From contig JASANZ010001952.1 in assembly GCA_030849805.1 (NCBI GenBank), forward strand, positions 1 through 26,960: a stretch of DNA of 26,960 nt, given 5' to 3'. A program made the translations under genes and the position numbers. The notes below the pieces were generated by a model that was not told where the DNA came from, searched no databases, and worked only from the letters and a program-made list of their open reading frames with translations. This document shows, one piece after another, positions 21,101 through 26,364 of this stretch. The stretch comes from Sergeia podlipaevii. Lineage: Eukaryota > Euglenozoa > Kinetoplastea > Trypanosomatida > Trypanosomatidae. Positions within the stretch are counted from its first letter, which is position 1; the number at the start of each line of letters is the position of its first letter.

Positions 21101-24100
21101 GCTCCTCGTGCATGCTCACGATCTTCCTCTTGTAGGATGCAAGCGCCCGTGTTCCACCTAAGCTCAACGCCGTACGCATATCGCGAGTGTGAAAAATGCG
21201 AAGTACCATCACGACCTCCTGTGACGAGTAGCTGAGCACCCAGTCATCCATGTCAACCTCCTTATAGTACCCGATACAGTTGCGAATAGACGCAAAAACT
21301 GACTGAGCAAGTACACGATCAAAGGTCTGCATCCACACCTCGGTAGGTTCCGCGGTGAGCGGGATGGGGGTTGAAGCAGAAATAGTGGTGCCGTCCACAG
21401 AAGTGAACGCAACCACGCTCCCGCCTTCCACATCCACGTTTGCCAGCCGAGCGTACATGATTGGAAGTAGTTTCACCAAGCTCTTGATATTGTACACAGA
21501 CATGAACGTTTTGAGCTGCGCATCTGTGAGAAAGTTGAAGCGTGGGAACGTTGCACGCATACGCTCCAGTACATCCCCAAGCATATTGCTAACATCATCC
21601 ATGGCATTGTGAACGTGGAAAAGCAGATCGTTGATAGTTTCCTGAACAATAGCTGTGTAAAGGGAGAACTGGGGCTTTCGAAGCGCCGCGTTGAGAGATT
21701 CCGCTGCGTCCGACGCGGTGGTTAGCTTATCAATAATAAAGACCGTCTCCTTGTCAGGTGTGGTTTTACTTGTCGCCTTGATGGTGAGGAGAAAGCACTG
21801 CATCTCTCTCCACCGTGCCTCCACCTTGGGCCACTCTACGAGTACATTGCGAATCTTTTCCGTCGCATACTCCCACTCTGAGAGCGCCTTTAGAACAACA
21901 GAGCTCAGACCACTCTTGCGACGCATCAAGCGACAACTTAAAATGAACCCCTCCACATTAGCAAGAATGCTCTGAAGGCATTCAGGATCCACCACAGTGT
22001 GCGACACGGCAACCCCTGGGATAGTTGTGACTCTAAAGTACGTCTTCTTCGCCGAGCTCTTCATCTCTTCAAGAAGCGTCTCCACGCTGTAGTCGTTCCG
22101 TGCTTGTGATGCAATGCGCTGCAGCTCTGGCGTAAAGTCAGCAATGCCAGCATCCAGCAGCTTTTGCAGACTGACATTCGGATCTGTCACAAAGGAAACA
22201 TCACCGTGCAGCTTGGAGGCAAGCAGGCGTGCCATCTCCTTCCAGTGGTTCTTACGCAATCCAGGAGTCGTAAGAAGCCACACGAGGTGCTCGCGCTCCT
22301 CAAACTTTGCCAGCACCAGCTCCTGCTGCTTTCCGAGCTGTACGAGCGGAGGGAACGCACGGAGGTTTCGTGTGCTGCTATGCAAAAAACGACGACATTC
22401 ACGTACGTTGTCTATCACCTTCTCTGCATTTAGGGTGCTCACTGGAGCAGTGTTACACTCACGCAAACGTGCAATTCGGTAAATGGTTGCCCAATACTGC
22501 TCAATCGTTTCAAAGTAGTTGAATAATGGATAAAAATCATCAAATGAATCTACCGTTACAATATGGAGTGAGTGCTCTTGCTTGAAGATGCTATCAATAG
22601 TGGCAATAATTTGATTAACCAACTCGCGCAGCTCATTACATGTTTGTGCCGCAATGTCGCAAATGTCCAAGCTAAACATGTTATACAGCTCCGTCACGCC
22701 GGTGGAAAGTGTTTTTATGTTGTCGCGAGTAATCTTACGCACGCGTGCCAACTGCTCAAGGAGCAATGGACGGCAGCTTACCTTCACTACTTCAGCCTTT
22801 GCAACCTCCTCCTCCAAGATGCCAGGCCACTTCATAAACTTCAGCGCGCTCAGATAAAGCTCGTTCTCAATTGGGACTTGAATTTCCTCCATGCATGCCA
22901 CTCGCCCGATGACTACCTTGCACTCCTTCATACGCAGTCTGTCGCACAACTTTCCTGCAGCCTTGATGTCCTCAAGATATTGTTCTAATTCTGCAACAGT
23001 ACTAGGGGCTTGGCAAAGTGCCCTCTGCGCATCGACACATTTGCTCTCGGTGACCTCAATAATGACTGCAGTAGCCTTATGAAGTTCTTCGTAGAATTTT
23101 TTCAAAAATTCCTCCCAGTGCTCAACAAAATGTTTTTTCACTGCTTTACATTTCACCTCTATACATCCACAATACACAATGTCAGGTGATGCATTACGAA
23201 CGGCTGAAATCGTCTCGCGCAAGAAGATCACATGGGCTTTTATTTCCTCCGCTGTACCTTTGCGTGCTATTTTCATATCTTGGGCGGGAAGAGCTGAATA
23301 CATAGAATACCGGGCTGAAATACTATCAATCGTCATCGCCACCTCATTCAAGATTTTCATGAGAGACGAGCGATAATACGCCAGTTCAGTCTGAGAAACT
23401 ACGTTGAGTGGTTCGCTTCCCAGGTCAAGAGTGCGTAATATTACAGATTCAGCTTGAGGAAGACCATTGACGTTTACCACTGTTTCTTCCAAGAGATCCG
23501 AAAGCCCAAACACCAATCGCGTAAACGCTGGCGAACTTGGCTGAAAATTATCTCCTACAATCATTTCTACAATCAAAATTGGGTGCTTCTCTGCAATGCG
23601 ACGTGTGATTCTTCTCCCCGCGTAGCCGTTGCAGTTGAAAAACGTAACAAGACGTCCCAAGTTCTCAAAAAGCATGGCGCGTAGCTGATTAACTAAAAAA
23701 ATTCTTGTAGCAGTAAAAATGCGCTGAAATTCACTCGCGCGCAACTGTCCCTCATTCATTGTAAGCACCTGCTTGGCATTGGCAATGTACACGTAAAAAA
23801 AATCTTCACAGTTGGTGTAAAACTCAATTCGTATGCGAGCAAAGGCCGCATTCATTGAGCTGAGCAATTGGTTAAGAAAAGCGCATGCATCTGTCATCCA
23901 TTCTGTCGTTGTGAGGTCAAAGAGAACCAGAAAACTAAATTTTTTGTCCCAAAGTGTTTTGATTGCCTGAAAATACGATCGTGTTTTGTAGCCCCACATC
24001 AAGCTCTTTTCAACATTCCGCTTTGCAGCGTCGTATATGGCGCGAGATGCTTTCCGTTCCTCCGAGGAGAGTGATAATATCTTAAAATTTCCGCGTTGTG

Positions 24101-24794
24101 GCGAAATCTTCACCTGAAGTGGTGCAAGAATCCTACGGTACAAGCGATCCATGCACATGTAGTAAAAAATTGACTCGCACATCCAGCGCGTATACTCGTC
24201 GTTTATGCAACATGTCTCTTGCACTACCCACTCTTTTGAACTAAGACGAAGACCCTTTGTTGCTGATATTACAATGCGCCGAAGACTATCGCGGGGGATA
24301 GGAATGTGTTCCTTAACCAAAGGTTCAAACAATTCCAGTACCTTCGTCATCCTCAGGTACTTCCTATAATTCCAACGCATCTCATCGTCGTAGTCCTCAC
24401 CACTTTCGCAACGTTGTGTAGATATCCTAACGCGTTTTAGTTTTGGGGCCTCTTGCGTAAATTGCTTTCCATTTCCAATTTCGTGAAACATAAAGGTGCC
24501 AACATATGGCGAATAGTGAGAGCCAATGCGCGAGCTCATCGATGAGGTTGCACCATTTAAATTACATATGCAGTTAAAGCCTGGCCTTTCTGTTGGCTCT
24601 TGTTCGAGTGGCACTTCCACAACATCTCCGTAGTAATCTGGTGTATACCCAAGCTGCCTAAAATGAAATGTGTTCCTAAGCGCATTCTTGTTATTGTCAA
24701 TCACAAAAGGAGGAATAGGCACGCCATCCCAGTAGTACCGTAGCACCTTCTCAAATCGACTAAATGCGCGCTCCTCGCATTTACTCTTGTCCAT
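9132..24794 (-). CDS. Giant dynein heavy chain-like protein with degenerate AAA1, AAA3 and AAA4 nucleotide sites (5220 aa)
   Basis: One uninterrupted frame with dynein heavy chain architecture. The tail is about 1-840. The linker is about 840-1260, with PGLRKNHW near 848 and later FPRFNFL.D as in family linkers. AAA1 starts near 1305 (YGFEFLGNY) but its P-loop is GDSDRGQM (1342-1349) and its Walker B is CLQD (Q1392, D1393). AAA2 has an intact GPAFSGKT (1669-1676). AAA3 has GEQGSGRS (2060-2067, Arg for Lys) with IDD (2123-2125). AAA4 has no P-loop (SPTDFGIH at 2566). The stalk follows: coiled coil about 2905-2980, microtubule-binding-domain-like part about 2985-3095, return coil about 3100-3195. 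AAA5 and AAA6 segments lie near 3200-3520 and 3950-4150, then a long C-terminus. Low-complexity inserts lie near 2412-2538, 2672-2725, 3804-3825 (Gln/Pro) and 4285-4385. Usual heavy chains are about 4000-4700 aa. It is probably axonemal or ciliary (inferred) and unlikely to be a normal motor; DNHD1-type proteins are one comparison. Confidence 0.93.
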   Translation of the reverse strand: MDKSKCEERAFSRFEKVLRYYWDGVPIPPFVIDNNKNALRNTFHFRQLGYTPDYYGDVVEVPLEQEPTERPGFNCICNLNGATSSMSSRIGSHYSPYVGTFMFHEIGNGKQFTQEAPKLKRVRISTQRCESGEDYDDEMRWNYRKYLRMTKVLELFEPLVKEHIPIPRDSLRRIVISATKGLRLSSKEWVVQETCCINDEYTRWMCESIFYYMCMDRLYRRILAPLQVKISPQRGNFKILSLSSEERKASRAIYDAAKRNVEKSLMWGYKTRSYFQAIKTLWDKKFSFLVLFDLTTTEWMTDACAFLNQLLSSMNAAFARIRIEFYTNCEDFFYVYIANAKQVLTMNEGQLRASEFQRIFTATRIFLVNQLRAMLFENLGRLVTFFNCNGYAGRRITRRIAEKHPILIVEMIVGDNFQPSSPAFTRLVFGLSDLLEETVVNVNGLPQAESVILRTLDLGSEPLNVVSQTELAYYRSSLMKILNEVAMTIDSISARYSMYSALPAQDMKIARKGTAEEIKAHVIFLRETISAVRNASPDIVYCGCIEVKCKAVKKHFVEHWEEFLKKFYEELHKATAVIIEVTESKCVDAQRALCQAPSTVAELEQYLEDIKAAGKLCDRLRMKECKVVIGRVACMEEIQVPIENELYLSALKFMKWPGILEEEVAKAEVVKVSCRPLLLEQLARVRKITRDNIKTLSTGVTELYNMFSLDICDIAAQTCNELRELVNQIIATIDSIFKQEHSLHIVTVDSFDDFYPLFNYFETIEQYWATIYRIARLRECNTAPVSTLNAEKVIDNVRECRRFLHSSTRNLRAFPPLVQLGKQQELVLAKFEEREHLVWLLTTPGLRKNHWKEMARLLASKLHGDVSFVTDPNVSLQKLLDAGIADFTPELQRIASQARNDYSVETLLEEMKSSAKKTYFRVTTIPGVAVSHTVVDPECLQSILANVEGFILSCRLMRRKSGLSSVVLKALSEWEYATEKIRNVLVEWPKVEARWREMQCFLLTIKATSKTTPDKETVFIIDKLTTASDAAESLNAALRKPQFSLYTAIVQETINDLLFHVHNAMDDVSNMLGDVLERMRATFPRFNFLTDAQLKTFMSVYNIKSLVKLLPIMYARLANVDVEGGSVVAFTSVDGTTISASTPIPLTAEPTEVWMQTFDRVLAQSVFASIRNCIGYYKEVDMDDWVLSYSSQEVVMVLRIFHTRDMRTALSLGGTRALASYKRKIVSMHEELNRIVRMPAVSTERRTTVAAALLYLQHAYGEVSHAEENRINSPSDLDTTAMLQTVMTDETIEVRLLGMSLPYGFEFLGNYTAPMLTPVTLGKTLSMLTLISVGRMTPILCGDSDRGQMLNFITFFLGEFLMRMQCYPNMSMDAVRPFLRGAIASGAVLCLQDCEHLPVSVKESLAECLRKVKEALASRKEVSPSAVLPVGPDGTSVSIHVSSSFHAVLTTGFFSEVPLSLSLEFRPLHVPRMNFAEVICGYLDAHGMTDPHGAASARFSVMYLQFQEADRCTFTERNLIAVLRYCARHTRTPNLKTSKVHHHPSYYTSGKHHQHNGTSGIRSPVVSCFESSEVSTCDVVSGEFFACIEMLCDAFIRVFFSVLRERVHLQQLLRWHVEHTLCPSSDEDSAAFVQGIASRLSEAVRIHPSDVAPRFASLMECNSNVLLAGPAFSGKTKLWRQWIGSARHTVISPSLMCAEDFYGSARRPGFVSIMAQENMVTEKHFIVVEDDTVSGQMPWIGWPEFSRIPGPQSSFIMGPDTRVIVSSQHMHTVNPRIACDFGIFCLSAPHDWRRFLRSCLRNAPESKYATAVFEIILPALFTSVKKHQDDITLNFADLLSASSFSSSSDIATEFLSMCHRCSSLYCKWYAYAHSSSNCYNLETNPGSGESFELLEPPLFAAQCATFAVIWGIGLSLPPESLSLIVQGLLDAEKQLTDQMEHLGVSDRVLPPLNEGGSSESSPEETVLSLVSTVIGWRSLVQQPSQQPQSTLDFSNSALAVMSKGANNSGNSGFDLDWSSYYHINPHLHTFAQIFQLQSRKNTVRAIECLLNCGQNVLLCGEQGSGRSTVLHSVRHCERWVCQLVCANKGLSATLVQEDMANRLLFRSSGCYGPSMGRKLVVCIDDVHLSSRVEDDLPLAARLISFCEKFNAISAPTVGYIPTTDVVFLGSSSDIRYSGTAQRAFVKVHLPTFDGTELGTGIRQLFEAACARRRVEGLPRECASFIAVAHATYVRLMEGGSASSLPLLLAQSDGETESLVREAEQSLPCRFRDALCASETCKQLIVSNASDVQVATGTYSALVELYGGLLRKDPLTQSKVRPFMDILMTAAERIMRSSFRGEVVPNLVEGKQESSRASSGRVITATAQERRTIYEWISEFELNSDDMREEALDALYTGIAPASTSTKLDTTTSKSVLVMYPAYLPDSGANIGVVWPLTHSSFSHTRSYSITNSTLGGGGASSSRRVSVSVTASGRRQTPATSRRPAPVVGARGGGGTTRTTYFANGNSEGSSRQGSAAAAAMHPTRRQQQYHAREATKTYQTSWLSVHTIALSKVMQTPEAHLVLISPTDFGIHRMLRIACSATKMPVALFYARRRDCAAVNGSSNSSVVNASEFCFETFKTELRATIMFACQADTRVTAYLSHEVVTIPGVMRVIDAIISVGDISGLFTQEERAILMSSVGGGSGGGGGGTSMKGGAAEASAVLAAGGSISMSQQQAQNSSTFHFSISRERSLRPSPLTDDADLRRRIRRCLCVVVQVDSDVSFRQLADDYPATKHMSQLTLYSTTSVDSTLRRELISAILTDTEPDATSVADVADGSDEVLEAAAKENQLVLRAPVRDYALARVIRKMFNTILELKPITRTEQLIDFVWCVKQLRAMRFAKVHHDAYTTCLIARRGDLATAEMQNDANKLKNALKTLATAKQQKVDMETTLKAQEDANVMLLAQAEEASAALNKEEENLIRKGQELREVQARSDKALASVALRLRRVKPPFIRAMSSMRLPERGLLIIKAAYRVMGEEFPKHTTSPSELWSIGQKYICAPEFVEGVTSRVPPRSAADLPEGELDALLAMKQDLGEVRYGSALPYAQAIADYAAAYAENARVNIREVEPMAAALAESKAAFELQRTNLSELHSKAQSAKEAATATRLEMSDLESKCELLLGTQSLIAKKEQRLMRYVGMVDRFVGFIKKDEEEKKMRYAVCAEGDILLLAAYYSLLAMHEDWAELYKELQTILASYSIPTSPSLSDCAQPLLLTGHGKLVDIFVPPSLPQPHRLALLALQQRFLWRHWPIFGGVCEVYERLLIEYLQYECRGCTAISAYDPALQEQLLQAMRDGEGVLLRDVYGEAVLDLLRTLAPLRPKLNALRVEGKTTARVPFFFFGHEVEVHAQFFIIATSATTLPASETTVISQWLQVTNLHKPIVRSARYNAYLARLPASGKNVLEEVHTKRVLLYHEMRDFRKAYSRACDLLSLGLDHIAHDGDADLDALEVVLAEVDAHDSQLIQHSVYLQALNRQQQEGWSMLAPALNRAADALRVIEAEKLGRPWDDRVLDVLVNNLTTLAPEYVSRLSPQRLDDLAKPQRFFYALTNFLETAVRCFACGWPHRLRGTLALMFFTAAVLEAEEEIKPQRGVLFSRYVEFLTEAQFEVLLTLLAGRPKLQRRKRGHKRESQGVSLPELTCNLEATTELDPEEMRETRTKQAGLFRSRWQRTGSFTDGPMLSNCEDDANGAFSDQVNADTAEQDRACKQFILDLYRSSGDGLLRRLAHSIDGNGECSVSSPSNEVGPETISAGNSVGSGSSWRPSAQQQPQPQPQPQQQQQQQNAVPTADNGMGFTESVSSVTNLFRALAELNLETVDHISCRIYSSFFASVKDSKSVVEVVPGPKTPSSTSRSPASNGRAAVKKGASAAAAEGLAADLRERHQHRSSVSNPFLQSQSSGMANASVCVSEDARITAVGDEGDDTHNTTIPKVHSYDVLLEKCVMYCVPSCILSDFPDATLKHVRQQATLNQWAFHWYAVEDEKGAGQHRIGEILRSFYQRPANMHGHWIALYIRPKHYGSGVAEAEAAAAEVSRILEALQRLLAVYAGGRLAGVASGSGPGTSRVPVCLTLILTHGVHSALWGDVKARSALMYGRCLYLVRDLASPKRQILHLWTSNAVADLIKRPEKVVKESAPDAFAGDEDSLVNTRKRKKELVSDALWDMSVLVGRELLVVHVGMTERQRMVAEEWHSTHMRRHACTEYRPRDTTDDERLMMVLHMARNWVLTHEAAMNEATKEAQQLLKARKQLRKVTVGGVAGGASADVMTMKEAINTSSLMRRFSCSTSFGAGDAAAAAGAVGGGNHGSSSCGVSRALQAYHHYRKQRIAWQVQQQMAAGASGVAANPSILMGTTKHFLHENALESLTIAAGSPSAAQAETAIDAIGTYLAKVIFSIFQKLAYQVFIGSGLNSESRHALRWIADRTIVAPSLSGIVSCGQLEGPASHGLAVAPLLLDGDTSAPEFIEEVSRHASDLAELCGDADALRAHRERVRLHLHRLFFLVGPQCFFSDGAVIAEGDADEETPAMVEKESDADGTVEAMVEMRDFLESATQMLSDALAPEERGAKHFASGRESVVGRNLEGKAPSRKESTVLSSPTSPLSSSVAIRRHTVAPSSSRSGEESMFSQRCGGLSADSKLVAWNLQKEHLTLFYADLLEAQQQQHVNSDGSGEEGESSGHHNSSHHHRQRVEGAVIRQLLATCWTLLDRPPSLPYFPAPPSLWLPCLKYPKLTMHLVASALRAKQRVLFPVQEHGATDASQPRKGSTEKDMEQVLLVVTLRRLLTPTDVLLTGASLSPQLRRTVKRLTHWRGEQFHAQPQALCDFRDGKQGTPDDVVVAARVAPVEVRFSHFHLFSNALSQQPQAAARESASTVLAGTILNPLPSKQLRKCVTMLEPIDSPVEAELATDEAAAATTAQPGSSMTGTMMMRPVYVPARVRTDPCDFLWRVPAAAQMQSLTSSQQHQQTQLHQSFMQRSRFGTQPSLSLPGGGGQSGRLHASCAASVAVEGENATEGVVAAGEEASATFVTEGPFTESAVPQSSRRRRTEGATTATTVAPHSISTSSTMPAVKDLSYKITDIPVPLLCFSNPCAPHDALVPDVLDALHTDHHLVASLRVCVMFEGLYSPHYRPSYTKADLFEVIRTCGSTVIDGTTANTLSAAEDAGETEWHEEAFPANGAVGHYIYVE
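13321..13383 (-). repeat. In-frame Gln/Pro-coding repeat in the dynein-like gene
   Basis: A CAG/CCA-type repeat on the coding strand encodes a run alternating Gln-Pro and then pure Gln (about residues 3804-3825), inside the low-complexity insert between the AAA5 and AAA6 segments. All units keep the frame. It is a likely site of length polymorphism. Confidence 0.85.
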
Positions 24795-24814
24795 CTTCTA
24801 AAAAGTATTTTTCC

Positions 24815-24854
24815 TCCTCTCTCTCTCTATATATATATATGTGTGTGTGTGTGT
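24815..24854. repeat. Compound (CT)n(AT)n(GT)n microsatellite
   Basis: Three adjoining dinucleotide repeats run without a break just upstream of the dynein-like ATG, in its presumed 5' UTR. On the coding strand they read (AC)n(AT)n(AG)n. Confidence 0.85.
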
Positions 24855-24905
24855 ATACGTAACTAATTTTACAACAACAACTTAAATTTTCGTAAGTTTG
24901 TATGT

Positions 24906-24960
24906 CTTACAAAAAGTAATCAAGTAATTAAATAAATAGAAAACAAAAAAGAAGTAAAAT
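24906..24960 (-). promoter_or_regulatory. Predicted trans-splicing signal for the dynein-like gene
   Basis: On the minus strand 24960-24911 is T-rich, with short C and A interruptions, and leads to the first AG at 24907-24906. The leader before ATG 24794 would be about 111 nt and includes the CA/TA/GA dinucleotide repeats. It is weaker than the L7a tract, and another AG lies a little downstream. Confidence 0.4.
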
Positions 24961-25360
24961 AAATTTAGAATGCGCAAATCAAACTAGTAGTCAACAAGTA
25001 ATCTGACTTGGTGTATTCATTGCCCGAGCTACTTAGTGTTTTTATGTACTAAGTCCTTATGTATGTGCTTTTTTATTTTTCAAGTAAAGCTTTTGCGCTT
25101 GAACGCTATCCTCTCAAGTGGCGATAAATAGCAACTACAGTCCACATATATCCAAAGAAAAAGTGTGCTAGCACAGTTCACCAGGTCAAAACTGCAAGTC
25201 AAGCAAATTTAATTTGTAAAGAACAAAGAAGGAATGCCATTACTGCACGATAAAATGTGCAAATACCAATTCGGTTGAAACAAAAAAAAATGGGTGGCTT
25301 TACACAACATTTATTAGAAAGCTTCATTTTTGGTTATTTTGCTACCTACCATGAATATCA

Positions 25361-25831
25361 TTATTCAATCGCACGAAGTTTCTTAAAATCAAACCTATAT
25401 TCAGAACCTTGCTTTAGCTGATCCTTTACAAACTCAAGCCATGCTAACTGGGTAACACCTTCTTCGCAATGGTGGCCCTTAATTCTCTTCAGTTCATATT
25501 CATAGTCTTCAATCATGATGCAGATTCGATTGCGCATGAGCATTCCTCGGCATGTGTAAGTTATCCCGTACAGTACAACACCCATGCAAATTGCGGGAGG
25601 AAGAGGACGCGCAAAATAAAGACTGTTCTTGAAAATGTGGCGAGGACCCCATAGCTTAAAAACAGCTAGCACTGCAACTGTTGAGAAACCTACACATCCT
25701 CCAAAATACTGCCAACCAAGAGACTGGTGATGCGCAAGTCGCTCAATTCTATCAGCTATGTGATTTCTCTGCACTCGAGAGATTTCCACAACATACTGTG
25801 AAAACTGCTTGTTGTCCTGATTGTCTGGCAT
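25361..25831 (-). CDS. Small two-helix membrane protein, Plg-R(KT)/DUF2368-like (156 aa)
   Basis: Tentative member of the Plg-R(KT) (C9orf46, DUF2368) family of small membrane proteins. An N-terminal amphipathic, Gln/Arg-rich helix (about 7-38) leads to GWQYFGG (39-45), then hydrophobic segments at about 43-61 and 76-93 separated by a basic loop ending in RPLPP. A charged C-terminal part follows (IEDYEYELKRIKG, 107-119). The order Arg/Gln helix, W..YFG, two spans, Pro-rich turn, Tyr-rich span end and Glu-rich tail parallels the human protein of 147 aa. It does not end in Lys, the residue used for plasminogen binding in mammals, so that role is not implied. The frame is open upstream to 25924, but a T-rich tract and an AG at 25862-25861 lie in that part, making ATG 25831 the likely start. 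Codons are more A/T-rich than in the left half of the window. Confidence 0.7.
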   Translation of the reverse strand: MPDNQDNKQFSQYVVEISRVQRNHIADRIERLAHHQSLGWQYFGGCVGFSTVAVLAVFKLWGPRHIFKNSLYFARPLPPAICMGVVLYGITYTCRGMLMRNRICIMIEDYEYELKRIKGHHCEEGVTQLAWLEFVKDQLKQGSEYRFDFKKLRAIE

Positions 25832-26118
25832 ACTTGATTTGTCAAAAAACTTCGACGCACCTAAAGTTAAAAAAAAAAAAAGAGAAAAACAACAGACAAA
25901 AGTGTGTGCAATTATGTTTTTCATTTTTTGAAAAAAAGCAAGAACTAAAAACCGTATATTAACACATCCCTCTGCTTAAATAATCAAAGCAAAATTAAAA
26001 AAAGCCTCCATTATCGGAAGTAAAAGATACACTTTTTGTTTCCAATTCCTCCATGTTTGAGAACAACAGCGATCATTTAAAAAAGAGTTGTAGGACCTTC
26101 ACCACTAACTCCATCTCT
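25832..26118. other. Short intergenic region
   Basis: About 290 nt of AT-rich DNA with the splice signal of the gene to the left and the 3' flank of the 81-aa gene to the right. Nothing else is supported. Confidence 0.5.
25861..25895 (-). promoter_or_regulatory. Predicted trans-splicing signal for the Plg-R(KT)-like gene
   Basis: The minus strand carries a C/T tract containing an unbroken T-run, followed by AACTTTAG with the AG at 25862-25861, 29 nt before ATG 25831. It lies within the upstream in-frame extension and argues against the longer protein. Confidence 0.6.
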
Positions 26119-26364
26119 TTATACCTCAGCAACCTGATAGGCATGGTTACGCCGTCTCACGTTAGCTTTAACTTGAGAACGGTTGTCCCCATTTACTAGT
26201 GGCATTCGGCCACCCTGATAAACAAAAATCTCGTTTGAGCCTTCATCAACTTTAATCGCAGTGACACCATGACAAACCGCAGGAAAAAGCCATGGTATTA
26301 CAAAACGAAACAAAAAGACAAAAGCTACAAACAAAATGCCTAAAGAAACAACGGCATTTGTCAT
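26119..26364 (-). CDS. Small single-pass membrane protein of unknown function (81 aa)
   Basis: Not recognised. Residues about 5-29 are a continuous hydrophobic segment containing a Pro (FVIPWLFP near its end), consistent with an N-terminal signal anchor or membrane span. The remaining 50 residues are soluble and end in a basic patch (ANVRRRNHAY, 67-76). The ATG at 26364 is the first true start; the open frame extends three codons upstream only to a TTG. Candidate acceptor AGs at 26461-26460 and 26434-26433, each after a T/C-rich stretch, would give leaders of about 95 or 68 nt. Non-random composition, a good membrane segment and placement in the same orientation as all neighbours support a real gene, but without homology evidence this remains a moderate call. 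Confidence 0.5.
   Translation of the reverse strand: MTNAVVSLGILFVAFVFLFRFVIPWLFPAVCHGVTAIKVDEGSNEIFVYQGGRMPLVNGDNRSQVKANVRRRNHAYQVAEV

Larger units (their letters stand above)
24795..25360. other. Intergenic region between the Plg-R(KT)-like and dynein-like genes
   Basis: About 566 nt of AT-rich DNA holding the 3' flank of the small membrane-protein gene, the dynein-like splice signal and its leader with a compound microsatellite. No gene is seen. Confidence 0.55.

Noticed and set aside
25832..25924. 31-codon hydrophobic extension of the Plg-R(KT)-like frame, resembling a signal peptide
   Set aside because: The hydrophobic Phe/Leu run is the translation of the pyrimidine tract, and the acceptor AG lies downstream of it, so it should not be in the mature mRNA.
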